A stretch of 64,000 nucleotides of DNA from Paenibacillaceae bacterium (GTDB taxonomy: Bacteria > Bacillota > Bacilli > Paenibacillales > Paenibacillaceae). The translations under genes and the position numbers were made by a program. Below, in pieces: positions 1 through 9,352 of the stretch. The notes under the pieces are model-generated. The model did no database searches, was not told the DNA's origin, and saw only the letters and a list, made by a program, of their open reading frames with translations. The DNA lies in assembly GCA_004134985.1 (NCBI GenBank), contig REGQ01000014.1:62001-126000 (forward strand), in the 5' to 3' direction. Position 1 is the first letter of the stretch. Each line of letters starts with the position of its first letter.

Positions 1-672
1 GCTAGGCAACGTTGCCAATCCGTATTCCCCTGCCCCGATTTTGCTCGTAATATCATGTTCCTTAATCGTATAGAGTTGTCTCAGCATACCAAGCGTGCAC
101 CATTCAACTGCTGCATCCATTTGTTTGCTTGCGCTGTGATCCCAACTGCCGACAGTTTCAGAATACTGCTCCAGCCGTTCGATCCAGCCGACCCAATACG
201 TATTCAAGTTGTTCATCACATAGGCTAACAATTCATTCAATGCGGTGTCATAGGTGAAGGGAATATGCTCCCCGTGGACACAGATGCCATATTTGCGAAG
301 CGTCCACAAAGTCACCGGATTGATGTCTGCTCCCGTTTCGTCAGGATGGAGCTGCTTGTTATAATAGGAAGCATATACAGGAATAGCTGTGAAAGGTTTC
401 CCGAAATCCGCTCTGCACACATAGGAGCCCATGATGTCCAGATTGGGTATGGCCTGCTCCATTTCTTTATGCGCATCAGCAATCGCCTCAATTTCCGCAG
501 GGATAAGGGGGCGATCCACCAAAGCCAAAAAGTCAATGTCGCTTGAACCCTCGATGTATGCTCCGAGAGCAGTTGAGCCATAAAGATAAACAGCCTCCAG
601 ATTGTCTCCCAAGCGAGCTTGTAAAAGACTGCATAATTGTTGCATCGTTGCGTTAACGCTAACAGGCAGCAT
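1..672 (-). CDS. Aminoglycoside nucleotidyltransferase-like protein, 3' end outside window
   Basis: Translation from the ATG at 672 (preceded by GAGGAGAT) runs open for 224 codons to the window edge, so the C-terminus is missing. The N-terminus has the nucleotidyltransferase signature: GSTALG at residues 32-37, then SSDIDF with the two metal-binding aspartates D45 and D47. The following segment (TLWTLRKYG, then a helical region rich in Trp and Leu) resembles the C-terminal helical domain of ANT(3'')/ANT(9) streptomycin and spectinomycin adenylyltransferases. The family transfers AMP from ATP to an aminoglycoside in the cytoplasm. Many chromosomal homologues in Firmicutes are uncharacterised and need not confer resistance, so the substrate is open. 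The gene stands alone at the left edge. Confidence 0.8.
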   Translation of the reverse strand, partial: MLPVSVNATMQQLCSLLQARLGDNLEAVYLYGSTALGAYIEGSSDIDFLALVDRPLIPAEIEAIADAHKEMEQAIPNLDIMGSYVCRADFGKPFTAIPVYASYYNKQLHPDETGADINPVTLWTLRKYGICVHGEHIPFTYDTALNELLAYVMNNLNTYWVGWIERLEQYSETVGSWDHSASKQMDAAVEWCTLGMLRQLYTIKEHDITSKIGAGEYGLATLPS

Positions 673-758
673 ACTAACATCTCCTCTCCACGTCTGATGT
701 TACAACAATATCAAACATTCCATTGCATGAGAACAGTACATTTTCGTTGAGACATCTG

Positions 759-1040
759 GAACGCTAACTTGTGAAACGGGACGCTAACGCTTGTGATCCA
801 TGGATGCTAACGCTTGAGAGTCCGGAACGCTAACGTTTTGTGTTCTCAGAACGCTAACGCTTGTGAGACACCCTATTTGTGAAAAATCGGCGGTTGAAAT
901 TTTCTAACGCTTGTGATACACGCTATTGTGGCAAAAGAGCCCCGATTTCAGCAGTAAATCAGGCAATAAGGTGGCTGGTAAGCGTTAGAATTCAAAAGTG
1001 GTGTTTTTCGGCACAATAAGCATTGTGGCAAGCGTTAGCG
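759..1040. repeat. Dispersed inverted-repeat element, TAACGCTTG family, copy 1
   Basis: The motif GCTAACGCTTGTG recurs at about 762, 781, 806, 828 (variant), 850 and 903 on the plus strand. It then recurs inverted: GGTAAGCGTTAGAATTC ends near 993 and TGGCAAGCGTTAG ends near 1038. The last two direct copies and the two inverted copies form a two-direct/two-inverted block. The direct copies at 850 and 903 continue into CCCTATTTGTG and CGCTATTGTG. A second block with the same motif and layout lies at 24606-24797. Confidence 0.7.
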
Positions 1041-1217
1041 CAAAGTGTCCGCCTAGTAACGCCTCCCTATTTAAAAATTGCGTCCCACGCTAACGTCTGC
1101 GTCCTGCTTCTGCTTCGCTCTGCCCCGCCGCCCCATACTTACGTCGCAGCAAACCCGTCAAGCAGCATATGAGCTTCGGTTTGGTTGCTTAAACAGGGTT
1201 TTCTTTCGATAAGCCAA

Positions 1218-1560
1218 CATTCCGCCCGGTCTACTCCTCACGTTCCTGCCCCGGACATCGTCGCCGCGTTCCGCCCTAGTCTGCTTTTCACATTCCGTCC
1301 GGTCTACTCCTCACGTTCCCGCCCTGACATCATCGCCGCGTTCGGCCCTGAGCTGCGTCCCGCGTTGCGTCACACGTTCCGCCCGGCCTACTCCTCACGT
1401 TCCCGCCCTGACATCATCCCCGCGTTCGGCCCTGAGCTGCGTCCCGCGTTGCGTCGCACGTTCCGCCCGGCCTGCGCCTCACGATCCCGCCCCGGACATC
1501 GTCCCCGCGTTCGGCCCTGAGCTGCGTCCCGCGTTGCGTTGCACGTTTCGCCCCCAACAT
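1218..1560. repeat. Imperfect 84-bp tandem repeat, about four units
   Basis: The phrase TTCCGCCCGG and its variants recur at about 1220, 1293, 1377, 1461 and (diverged) 1546, giving spacings of 73, 84, 84 and 85 bases. The middle units share the phrases CCCGCCCTGACATCATC and CGGCCCTGAGCTGCGTCC nearly unchanged. The array is richer in G+C than the flanking sequence. Because 84 is a multiple of three, both strands stay open across it, but the resulting peptides are low-complexity. Confidence 0.75.
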
Positions 1561-1700
1561 CGTTTCTCACGCTTCACCCCGCCCTGCGCTGCGCCCTTCT
1601 ACAACAAAACACGCCGAAAGACGCTCACGCTTTTCGTGATAAGCTGGGTTAGCTCGGCGTGGCTGTTTAAGATATTCCCTTTTTATGTTCGTATTCTCCA

Positions 1701-1729
1701 TTTACGAAATCCGATATTATTGATATAAC
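1701..1729 (+). promoter_or_regulatory. Putative sigma-A promoter of the locus A kinase
   Basis: TTTACG at 1701-1706 and TATAAC at 1724-1729 are separated by 17 bases. Transcription would begin near 1736, leaving a leader of about 29 bases before the kinase ATG. Confidence 0.4.
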
Positions 1730-1764
1730 TAGCAAAATAACATCTCAGAACAGGTCGGTGCAAC

Positions 1765-3525
1765 ATGTATAAAAAAAGTTTGTTTGTCAGATTGCTCATT
1801 CTGATGCTGCTGGTCACGGCCGTCCCTTTTCTGTTGTCGAACATTATTTCCTATCGGATGACCTCCGAATCGATTGAAGCTAGCCACATTGAGTTGAACC
1901 AAAATCTGATGACCATCGGTGTGGAAAATATTAAAAGATATATGAAAGAACTGAATCAACTATCGCTCTCCTGGTACTATGACGCTGAACTGCTTAACTA
2001 CTTGCGGAAAAAAAATAATAATGTCGCACAGGATTTGTATGTGGGGCGTGCAGTCACTTCGTTGTACAGCCAGCGGCAGGAGATCAGCGTCGCCCATTTG
2101 TATGCGGGAGGCTCGGGGCACGCTTATTATCAAATCCGCAGCCAACTGTTCGATAAGCCGTGGAAGGAGGCGCTTCCGCCGAATGATCAGGCCCAATGGG
2201 ACGCCCTGCCAGGCTTTGAAGTCAAGTTGATCGGGCAGGAGCGTTTTATCGCAATTCACAAGAAGCTGATGGATTACCCGAAGCCGACCTGGTTTGGCCT
2301 GGTGTCCATCTATATTTCACTGGCGGAGATCGAACGGTTAAATCAGCAAATGTTTAACCCTGCTAATGAAATCGCTTTAATTTACTTTGGGGCGGACAAG
2401 CAGCTGCTGTATGCTTCGGTAGAAGAAGATGAATCCACCGATCTGTCGCTTGCATCCATTCAATCCGGCCTTAGCTCGATCGACGGTCAGAAGGGATATT
2501 GGTCAGGAGAATGGAAGGGACAGCCAGGTGTCTTTATTTATGTCAACGATCAATTTCTGCAAGATCCGCTCACAATACTTAAATTTATCCCGTCGGTTTC
2601 AATTAATCAGGCTGCAGAGCAGACATTGAAGAAATCGCTGGCTATTCAAATCGCGGCATTAATTGCCGTCGTCATCTTTACCTGTGTGCTCGCTTATTCG
2701 ACGATTGCGCCGATTAAACGGCTAATCCGCAAAATTGCCCGGGTCGAAATCGGTGACTTTGGCATTGAGGAAACGAGTTACCGGACCGATGAAATCGGCA
2801 TTTTGGAAACCCGGTTCGAGATGATGGTGCGCAATCTGAAGGAGTACATTATTCGCGATTATGAACAGCGCATTGCATTGTCAACCGCCCAGTTAAAAAT
2901 GCTGCAGGCGCAGATCAACCCGCATTTCCTGTACAATGCGCTTCAGTCGATCAACACGCTCGCTATCCGCCATCAGAAGGATGATATCAGCGACCGCATA
3001 TCCGAACTGGGGGCAATACTCAGATACAGCATGGATTTCAGCAGGGAGGCGGTGCCGCTGCGGGAGGAAATCGAGCATATTGAACATTATTTGTCCCTTA
3101 ATGCAAGCCGATTCAAAGATAGATTAACCTACCATATCGCTGTCTCCCCGGAAGCGTTGAAGATCACAGTACCCAAGATGATCTTGCAGCCGCTGGCGGA
3201 GAACAGTCTTATTCACGGGATTGAAGAAGGGACAGGTTCAGGCCGGATCGATATCGACATCTCAATCGGGGAAGACATGTTGTTCATCCGGGTAGCCGAC
3301 GATGGACAGGGGATGGACGGCAGTATTGTGGCTGCGCTGAGGAAGCGGTATTATGAGGAGCAATACCGAGCCGGAGAGCAGGAGGGCATCGGCATGATTA
3401 ATGTGCTTCAACGGCTGAGACTGATGTACGGGAACAGTTTTGCATGGACAATTACGAGCACCCCTTATGACAAAACCGAAATTGAATTAAAGCTGCCGCT
3501 TAACAGAGGAGGACAAACAGCATGA
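1765..3525 (+). CDS. YesM-type sensor histidine kinase, locus A
   Basis: A 586-residue membrane sensor. TM1 lies at about residues 9-28 and TM2 at about 293-312, enclosing an extracytoplasmic region of roughly 260 residues. A HAMP linker follows, then the His_kinase (PF06580) core with phospho-acceptor H387 in QINPHFLYN. The ATPase domain has the N-box LAENSLIHG and the G-box DDGQGM. In this family the kinase senses a carbohydrate outside the cell, directly or through a binding protein, and phosphorylates the AraC-type regulator encoded next door. The stop overlaps the next start (ATGA at 3522-3525), so the pair is probably translationally coupled. The ribosome site before ATG 1765 is weak. 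Confidence 0.93.
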   Translation: MYKKSLFVRLLILMLLVTAVPFLLSNIISYRMTSESIEASHIELNQNLMTIGVENIKRYMKELNQLSLSWYYDAELLNYLRKKNNNVAQDLYVGRAVTSLYSQRQEISVAHLYAGGSGHAYYQIRSQLFDKPWKEALPPNDQAQWDALPGFEVKLIGQERFIAIHKKLMDYPKPTWFGLVSIYISLAEIERLNQQMFNPANEIALIYFGADKQLLYASVEEDESTDLSLASIQSGLSSIDGQKGYWSGEWKGQPGVFIYVNDQFLQDPLTILKFIPSVSINQAAEQTLKKSLAIQIAALIAVVIFTCVLAYSTIAPIKRLIRKIARVEIGDFGIEETSYRTDEIGILETRFEMMVRNLKEYIIRDYEQRIALSTAQLKMLQAQINPHFLYNALQSINTLAIRHQKDDISDRISELGAILRYSMDFSREAVPLREEIEHIEHYLSLNASRFKDRLTYHIAVSPEALKITVPKMILQPLAENSLIHGIEEGTGSGRIDIDISIGEDMLFIRVADDGQGMDGSIVAALRKRYYEEQYRAGEQEGIGMINVLQRLRLMYGNSFAWTITSTPYDKTEIELKLPLNRGGQTA

Positions 3526-5090
3526 AAGTACTGATCGCAGATGACGAGGAACATGTTAGAGAAGGTATCGAGCTTTCGGTAGATTGGGAAGCTTATGGCG
3601 TCACTGAGAAGTATATGGCAGGCAACGGCATGGAGGCGCTGGAAATCATGCTGGCCCACCGGCCTGATATTTTGTTCTGCGATATGAAGATGCCGATTAT
3701 GAATGGAGGCGATCTGCTTAAGCGAATCAGAGAGGAAGGATTGCCCACCCAGGTGATCGTCATAAGCGGCTATAACGATTTTGAGTATACTCGTGCGACG
3801 ATACAGGCCAACGCCATCGACTATATATTGAAGCCATTCCGCAGAGCGGATGTACAGGAAGCGTTCCGCAAGGCGGTCTCCGCCTGGAAGGAGAAGCACG
3901 AGTCTCAGCATGCGCAGGTGGAACAGGCATTCATTGTCAGGAAAGCAGACGCCTTGCTGGATGAGAAGAAGCTTGCTGCATATTTGAGAGGCGAGACACC
4001 ACTGACAGATGCAATAAGAAGAATTTTTGAGAAAACGGGCCTGTCCCCGTATGGCTGCTATTGTCTGATGCTTGTCCCGCAAAATAGAGCTGATGTGCTG
4101 AGCCGACGGTTTTTGGATGATGAGGATCTGTTTGTATTTGCCATCGATAATATTGCGCGTGATTCGCTGGGCGGCAAAGCAAAACACTATATTTGCCGCT
4201 TGGACAATTATCAATGGGTGTTGCTGCTGGATTTTCCGAATGATGAGCTTGGGGGATCGGATCTCTGGTTTTACCTGGAACGGCTCAAGAAAGCATGGCA
4301 TCACACGATTTCCCTGCAAGTGCTGATTGGCATCAATCCGCACCCGGCCTCATTGTCAGCGCTTCAGCAAGCGTTAGGAGGGGCACAGCACAATCTGCTG
4401 CAATTAAATGTTGGTACAGGGAGTTTGGCGGAGGAGAGCGCTCAGCCGCTGCCGAGCCTGATGGCGCAGAAAATGCTGTTAAAGCAAGCGGTGGAATCAG
4501 GCAACCATGCACTGGCGGAAGGGATTGTGCGCCGCTATACGGAGGAGCTTCAGAACCGTGGGAAACTGCTGTTGAAGGAGCTGCAAGCGTGTACGCGTGA
4601 GGCCAATGTGCTGCTGGGCATGTACGGACAGCTTGTTTCGTCGCAATCAGGGGGCGTGAAAGATTTTGCCATACCGTTGTGGGTAGCCGGCTTGCAGGAA
4701 TGGGAGCGTTCCTTCATCACCCAAGTTTGCCTGTTGATTGAAATGATGAATGAGGAGCCGAGCGAGGGCCGGGATATCCAGGCGATCCGCGCGCACCTTG
4801 ATCAATTTTACCATACTAACATTTCCTTGAAGGAAATCGCGGAGCATTTTCACTTTAGCCCGCAATATATTTCCAAGAAATTTCGAGAGACGTATGACAC
4901 AACGATTATTACTTACTTGACGAACAGAAAGATTGAGAAAGCGAAAGCGCTGCTGTCCCACACCAAGCTGTCGGTCTACGATATTTCCAATCAAATCGGT
5001 TATGAGGACGAAAACTATTTCGGTAAAGTGTTCAAGAAACAGACAGGTGTCTCGGCGCTTCAATACCGCAAACAGATGATAGTTAAATAA
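3522..5090 (+). CDS. YesN-type response regulator with AraC output domain, locus A
   Basis: A 522-residue regulator. The N-terminal receiver has acidic residues D7/D8, phospho-acceptor D54 (CDMKMP) and the conserved Lys-Pro of YILKP. A long middle segment of about 280 residues follows. The C-terminal 100 residues form an AraC double helix-turn-helix (ISLKEIAEHFHFSPQYISKKF, then VYDISNQIGYEDENYFGKVF). It is coupled by ATGA overlap to the kinase at 1765. The expected target is the promoter of the downstream binding-protein gene: the 129-base gap holds TACAATAAAGG (from 5140) but no good -35, as is common at activator-dependent promoters. Confidence 0.93.
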   Translation: MKVLIADDEEHVREGIELSVDWEAYGVTEKYMAGNGMEALEIMLAHRPDILFCDMKMPIMNGGDLLKRIREEGLPTQVIVISGYNDFEYTRATIQANAIDYILKPFRRADVQEAFRKAVSAWKEKHESQHAQVEQAFIVRKADALLDEKKLAAYLRGETPLTDAIRRIFEKTGLSPYGCYCLMLVPQNRADVLSRRFLDDEDLFVFAIDNIARDSLGGKAKHYICRLDNYQWVLLLDFPNDELGGSDLWFYLERLKKAWHHTISLQVLIGINPHPASLSALQQALGGAQHNLLQLNVGTGSLAEESAQPLPSLMAQKMLLKQAVESGNHALAEGIVRRYTEELQNRGKLLLKELQACTREANVLLGMYGQLVSSQSGGVKDFAIPLWVAGLQEWERSFITQVCLLIEMMNEEPSEGRDIQAIRAHLDQFYHTNISLKEIAEHFHFSPQYISKKFRETYDTTIITYLTNRKIEKAKALLSHTKLSVYDISNQIGYEDENYFGKVFKKQTGVSALQYRKQMIVK

Positions 5091-5219
5091 TTACTCTTTT
5101 TATAGCGGATATTCCCTGCCTGAACCGTGGAAGATTTCATACAATAAAGGTGCAAGTTGAAACATAGAAGCTCAACCCGGCAAACAGCACATTATTCCAC
5201 TTCAGGGGGATTGGCACAA

Positions 5220-6482
5220 ATGAAAAAGGTAATATCGATGTTAATGGCAGTCAGTTTGGCAGCATCCATCATCGCGGGCTGTGGGGCGAAGGACGCCTCG
5301 ACGGATACCGGGGGCAAGCAGACAGACGCGCCAAAAGTAACGCTGCATCTTATCCAGAGCAAGGTGGAGGTTGCCAACCAGGTCAAACAGATGGCGGCGG
5401 ATTACAACAAGGAGCATCCGAATGTAACCATTGAAGCACAGCTTAGCTCAGATACGGAAACGCTGCTTAAAACAAGATTCGCTTCAGGCGATGAACCGGA
5501 TATTTTCTACGTCAAAGGTTTCAAGGCGATGCGCGACTGGCAGGACAAGCTGCTTGATCTGTCGGGCGAGCCATGGATGAGCGATGTGCTGCCCTTTGCA
5601 GAACCTGGTATGACGATCGGTGACGAGAAGTACGGATTTCCGGCAGCCAATGAAGGCTATGGCTTTATCTATAACAAAGACTTGTTCGCCAAAGCGGGCA
5701 TAGATAACGTGCCCGTGACGCTCAGCGAGCTGAGAGAAGTGAACGAGAAGCTTAAAGCAGCAGGCATCACTTCTTATTCCGAAGGGTATAAAGAAACATG
5801 GGTTGCCAGACATTTCCTCGCCTTGCCGTTCGCGTACATGCCTGACCCGCAGGGTAATGCAGGCAAGATCGACGCAGGAGAAGCGCTGATTAAAGATATG
5901 CCGACAATGAACGGTTTCTTCGAAGTATTGGATATGACGACAAAGTATGGCAAAGGGACCGAATCGGTCGGGATCAGCTATGACAACCAGGTAGCGAATT
6001 TTGCAACCGGCAAGTCGGCGATGCTCCAGCAAGGCGTGTGGGCGATCGATCCGATTCAGAAGATCAATCCAGATATTAATATGGGGATGTTCGCCATTCC
6101 ATTCACGGACAATGCGGAAGATACGAAGCTGCCTGTAGGTATTCCCGGCTATTATGTCGTTAATAAAAATTCCAAAAATGTCGAGGAAGCCAAAAAGTTT
6201 CTGACGTGGCTCCACGCAAACGGGCAAAAATATTTGGTGGAATCCATGTTCCTGATCCCTGCTTTCAAAAGCATGAAGGCAACAGACGAACTGGGACCGC
6301 TTGCCAAGGATATGCAGGTATATGTGGATAACGGCAAGACGATTCCGTTTGGCCATCTGCTGTGGCCGACAGGGATGGAGAAGCAATTCGCGAAGCCATT
6401 CCAGGCGTATGTCGGCGAGCAGATCTCCAAGGATCAGGCGATTGAGGAAATGCAAAAAATGTGGAACTCCGCCAAAAAGTAA
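5220..6482 (+). CDS. Sugar ABC transporter substrate-binding lipoprotein, locus A
   Basis: A 420-residue extracellular solute-binding protein (family 1, CUT1 type). ATG 5220 follows CAGGGGGA and gives a typical lipoprotein signal: Lys-Lys, a hydrophobic core, then lipobox IAGC with the lipidated cysteine at residue 21. A more upstream in-frame ATG would bury this signal and is rejected. The mature protein should be anchored outside the membrane and deliver a sugar or oligosaccharide to the two permeases downstream. The ligand cannot be read from the sequence. The ThuA/oxidoreductase cassette of the same cluster hints at a disaccharide or polyol. Confidence 0.92.
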   Translation: MKKVISMLMAVSLAASIIAGCGAKDASTDTGGKQTDAPKVTLHLIQSKVEVANQVKQMAADYNKEHPNVTIEAQLSSDTETLLKTRFASGDEPDIFYVKGFKAMRDWQDKLLDLSGEPWMSDVLPFAEPGMTIGDEKYGFPAANEGYGFIYNKDLFAKAGIDNVPVTLSELREVNEKLKAAGITSYSEGYKETWVARHFLALPFAYMPDPQGNAGKIDAGEALIKDMPTMNGFFEVLDMTTKYGKGTESVGISYDNQVANFATGKSAMLQQGVWAIDPIQKINPDINMGMFAIPFTDNAEDTKLPVGIPGYYVVNKNSKNVEEAKKFLTWLHANGQKYLVESMFLIPAFKSMKATDELGPLAKDMQVYVDNGKTIPFGHLLWPTGMEKQFAKPFQAYVGEQISKDQAIEEMQKMWNSAKK

Positions 6483-6505
6483 ATGGATTGCAGAGGAATG
6501 ATGAA

Positions 6506-6550
6506 ACGGCCGTCTCAAGCTACCTTGAATCGGGTTTGCGGACGGCTGTT
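6506..6550 (+). terminator. Intercistronic hairpin after the locus A binding-protein gene
   Basis: AACGGCCGTC (6506-6515) pairs with GACGGCTGTT (6541-6550) through ten positions including a G-U pair, followed by CTTTG rather than a clean T-run. Placed between a binding-protein gene and its permeases, such a stem usually stabilises the upstream message or partly terminates transcription, giving excess binding protein. Confidence 0.55.
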
Positions 6551-6586
6551 CTTTGTTGACCCCAAAATAACGAAAGGAGTGGAAGT

Positions 6587-7465
6587 ATGGCAACATTAAA
6601 CAATAGAAAATGGATTACTTACTTCGCTTTTGTCACCCCGGCCGTGCTGTTCTATTTGCTTATTATATTTCTGCCCTTTATGAAGGCGATTGTGTTCTCA
6701 TTCCAGGATTGGGATGGCATCGCAGCGGATATCAAATGGCTTGGCCTGGATAATTACAAGCGTCTCTTTCAGGACAGCGCCTACTTTAACTCTTTTATAT
6801 TCACCTTGAAGTATGTTGCGGTTGGAATGATTCTGGTCAACATCGTCGGGTTTCTGCTGGCATTGGTGCTGAACATGGCGTTGAAAACGAAAAATGTGCT
6901 GCGTACCGTGTTTTTCATGCCCCATGTTATCGGTTCGCTCATCATCGGCTTCATCTGGCAGTTTATTTTCACCCAGGTGTTTCCGCAGCTTGGCGATATT
7001 ACAGGCTGGAAATTGCTGACGCTCAACTGGCTCAGCCAGCCGGATTACGCCTTCTGGGCGCTGATCATCGTTAATGTATGGCATTATGCCGGTTATTTGA
7101 TGGTGATTTATTTGGCCGCGCTCCAAGGGGTGCCTAACGATCTGCTGGAAGCGGCCGGCATCGATGGGGCGACAAGTCTTGAGAAGCTGTGGCATGTCAT
7201 TCTTCCGCTCGTACGTCCTGCTGTGACGGTGTGTATTTTTCTGGCGATTTCCCACGGGTTCAAAGTGTTCGATCTCAACTTCGCGCTTACCAAGGGCGGG
7301 CCGTTCGGCTCGACAGAATCGCTTGCGCTCCATGTTTATTTGGATGCCTTCAGCAAAAATGAATATACGTACGGTTCGGCCAAGGCGGTTGTATTCTTCC
7401 TGGTGCTGGCATCGGTAACGCTTGTACAAGTATTCGTCATGAAACGCAAGGAGGTGGAAATGTAA
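6587..7465 (+). CDS. Sugar ABC transporter permease (MalF/UgpA type), locus A
   Basis: A 292-residue CUT1 permease with about six membrane segments and the cytoplasmic coupling motif EAAxxDG (EAAGIDGATSLEKLWH) that contacts the ATPase. A good ribosome site (GAAAGGAGTGG) precedes the ATG. It overlaps the partner permease by one base in TAATG, a sign of coupled translation. No ATP-binding subunit is encoded in the cluster. In Bacilli such importers commonly borrow a shared MsmX-type ATPase encoded elsewhere. Confidence 0.93.
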   Translation: MATLNNRKWITYFAFVTPAVLFYLLIIFLPFMKAIVFSFQDWDGIAADIKWLGLDNYKRLFQDSAYFNSFIFTLKYVAVGMILVNIVGFLLALVLNMALKTKNVLRTVFFMPHVIGSLIIGFIWQFIFTQVFPQLGDITGWKLLTLNWLSQPDYAFWALIIVNVWHYAGYLMVIYLAALQGVPNDLLEAAGIDGATSLEKLWHVILPLVRPAVTVCIFLAISHGFKVFDLNFALTKGGPFGSTESLALHVYLDAFSKNEYTYGSAKAVVFFLVLASVTLVQVFVMKRKEVEM

Positions 7466-8295
7466 TGAAGCAGGGACAGAGAATTGCAAAACTTGTTTTG
7501 GAACTCATTATGATCGCGTTTGGCGTCCTGTTTTTCCTGCCGCTTTACTTGACCTTCGTCAATGCGTTCAAGCGTTATGATGAAATTCTCATCTCCACCG
7601 CCTCGCTTCCGGAGCGGTTCAGTCTGGACAATTTTATAACGGTATGGCAGCAGCTGCAGTTCCCGCTCGTCTTTGCGAACTCGCTTGTTATTACCGTCAT
7701 CAGCGTGCTTGGCGCACTGCTGCTCAGCTCGGCTGCCGCCTATCAGCTCGTAAGGAAACCTGGCAAGCTCAGCAATGTTATTTTCCTGATGATATTGGCT
7801 GCGATGGTTATTCCTTTTCAGACGATGATGATTCCGCTCGTCAGTGTAGCCAAGGATTTTGGTCTGAACAACTCCTTGCTCGGCATTATCGTGATGTATC
7901 TTGGTTTTGGCACACCGCTTGCGTTGTTTCTGTACCACGGTTTTATTAAAGGGGTGCCTGTTGAACTGGAAGAAGCGGCAACCATCGACGGCTGTACGCC
8001 TGCTGGCGTGTTCTTCCGTATACTGCTCCCGCTGCTCAAGCCTATTACCTCAACGGTTGCCATTTTGCATACGCTTTGGATTTGGAATGACTTCCTGCTT
8101 CCTTACATTATGCTGAGTTCGAAAGCGAAGCAGACGATTCCGCTCGCATCCTATATTTACTTTGGCGAATATGCGAATGAATGGTCGCTCGGTCTGGCAG
8201 CATTAACGATGGCGATTATTCCAATTCTTGTCTTCTTCCTGTTTATGCAAAAGTACATTATTCAAGGCGTCATGACCGGTGCAGTGAAAGGTTAA
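7465..8295 (+). CDS. Sugar ABC transporter permease (MalG/UgpE type), locus A
   Basis: A 276-residue second CUT1 permease with six predicted membrane segments and the EAA loop EAATIDGCTPAGVFFRILLP near the C-terminal third. It ends in the GxxxGAVKG tail usual for MalG-like subunits. It pairs with the product at 6587 to form the membrane channel. Its start overlaps the stop of that gene by one base, and the oxidoreductase gene begins 11 bases after its own stop, so all of these genes probably share one message. Confidence 0.93.
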   Translation: MKQGQRIAKLVLELIMIAFGVLFFLPLYLTFVNAFKRYDEILISTASLPERFSLDNFITVWQQLQFPLVFANSLVITVISVLGALLLSSAAAYQLVRKPGKLSNVIFLMILAAMVIPFQTMMIPLVSVAKDFGLNNSLLGIIVMYLGFGTPLALFLYHGFIKGVPVELEEAATIDGCTPAGVFFRILLPLLKPITSTVAILHTLWIWNDFLLPYIMLSSKAKQTIPLASYIYFGEYANEWSLGLAALTMAIIPILVFFLFMQKYIIQGVMTGAVKG

Positions 8296-8306
8296 GGAGA
8301 TGATCA

Positions 8307-9335
8307 ATGATGAAACAGCTTTCGATTGGCGTAATCGGCTGCGGTAAAATCGCCCAGCGCAGACATCTGCCGGAATATGCGGCTAACGAGCATGTGAAAA
8401 TTATTGCGGTATGTGACAAGGATGAAGAGCGGGCGCGGGCGATTGCCGAGCAATATGGCGCGACAGCCTACACCGACTACCATTCGCTGCTGGCGCATGA
8501 AGAGCTTGATGCTGTAAGCGTCTGCTTGCCTAATGTGCTGCATGCGCCTGTGTCTATTGCTGCACTGGAAGCGGGTAAGCATGTGCTATGCGAGAAGCCG
8601 ATGGCGGTATCGGAGCAGGAAGCTGTTGCGATGATTGAAGCAAGCGAGCGCAGCGGCAAGCTGCTGATGATCGGCCATAACCAGCGGCTTATGCTGCCTC
8701 ACCAGAAGGCCAAGGAGGTTCTCGCCAGCGGTCTGCTTGGAAAAGTGCTGACCTTCCGCACCGCATTTGGCCACGGCGGACCGGAGAACTGGAGCGTTGA
8801 AGGAGCAGGGGGCTGGTTTTTTCAGAAATCGCAAGCTTTTATCGGTGCAATGGGCGATCTTGGCGTTCACAAGACCGATCTGATTCGCTATTTGCTGGGC
8901 GAGGAAATTGTTGAGGTAGGCGCCTTCGTGGGCACCCTCCAAAAGCAGAATACTGACGTTGATGACAACGCGGTTTGTATTCTCAGGACAGCGAGCGGTA
9001 TTTTCGGCACATTGGCGGCTAGCTGGACCTACAAGCCGTCGGAAGACAACAGCACCGTATTTTACTGCGAGAAGGGCATATTGCGCCTGATTGACGATCC
9101 TGATTACAACGTTGTTGTGGAACTGGAGAACGGGGAGCGAACGCTCTATGAAATTGGCAGAGTGGCTACCAACGAGAAACAGACGGAGAGCGGCGTTATT
9201 CGTTCCTTCGTCGGTCATATTTTGGAGGGGACACAACCGGACATTTCCGGTAAGGAAGGCATGAAGTCCTTGAAGGTGATTTTTGCGGCACTGGAGTCTT
9301 CGGCAACAGGCAAGTTTGTGAAGATCAATGGATAA
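8307..9335 (+). CDS. Gfo/Idh/MocA-family oxidoreductase, locus A
   Basis: A 342-residue NAD(P)-dependent dehydrogenase. The N-terminal Rossmann fold opens with [14 protein letters not shown], then the adenine-binding strand end AVCDKD and the active-site EKP motif (LCEKPMAV). The C-terminal alpha/beta domain is of the usual length. AAGGAGATG precedes the ATG. Family members oxidise or reduce sugars and inositols, often at C3 (ThuB, IolW, AFR). With a ThuA protein and a second oxidoreductase immediately downstream, a role in making or consuming a 3-keto sugar from the imported substrate is the most economical reading, but this is inference. Confidence 0.9.
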   Translation: MMKQLSIGVIGCGKIAQRRHLPEYAANEHVKIIAVCDKDEERARAIAEQYGATAYTDYHSLLAHEELDAVSVCLPNVLHAPVSIAALEAGKHVLCEKPMAVSEQEAVAMIEASERSGKLLMIGHNQRLMLPHQKAKEVLASGLLGKVLTFRTAFGHGGPENWSVEGAGGWFFQKSQAFIGAMGDLGVHKTDLIRYLLGEEIVEVGAFVGTLQKQNTDVDDNAVCILRTASGIFGTLAASWTYKPSEDNSTVFYCEKGILRLIDDPDYNVVVELENGERTLYEIGRVATNEKQTESGVIRSFVGHILEGTQPDISGKEGMKSLKVIFAALESSATGKFVKING

Positions 9336-9352
9336 TCGAGGGGGAGAACAGC

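Larger units (their letters stand above)
673..1764. other. 1.1-kb intergenic repeat region
   Basis: No convincing gene lies between the nucleotidyltransferase and the kinase of locus A. The stretch holds a cluster of GCTAACGCTTGTG-type motifs (759-1040), a GC-rich imperfect tandem array (about 1218-1560) and a likely promoter near the kinase (1701-1729). Open frames across the array encode only Arg/Pro/Ser-rich low-complexity sequence on both strands and have no ribosome site. Confidence 0.6.

Noticed and set aside
5484-6596. 370-codon open frame antisense to the locus A binding-protein gene
   Set aside because: It is the codon-biased mirror of a clear lipoprotein gene, has no ribosome site and no recognisable domains.
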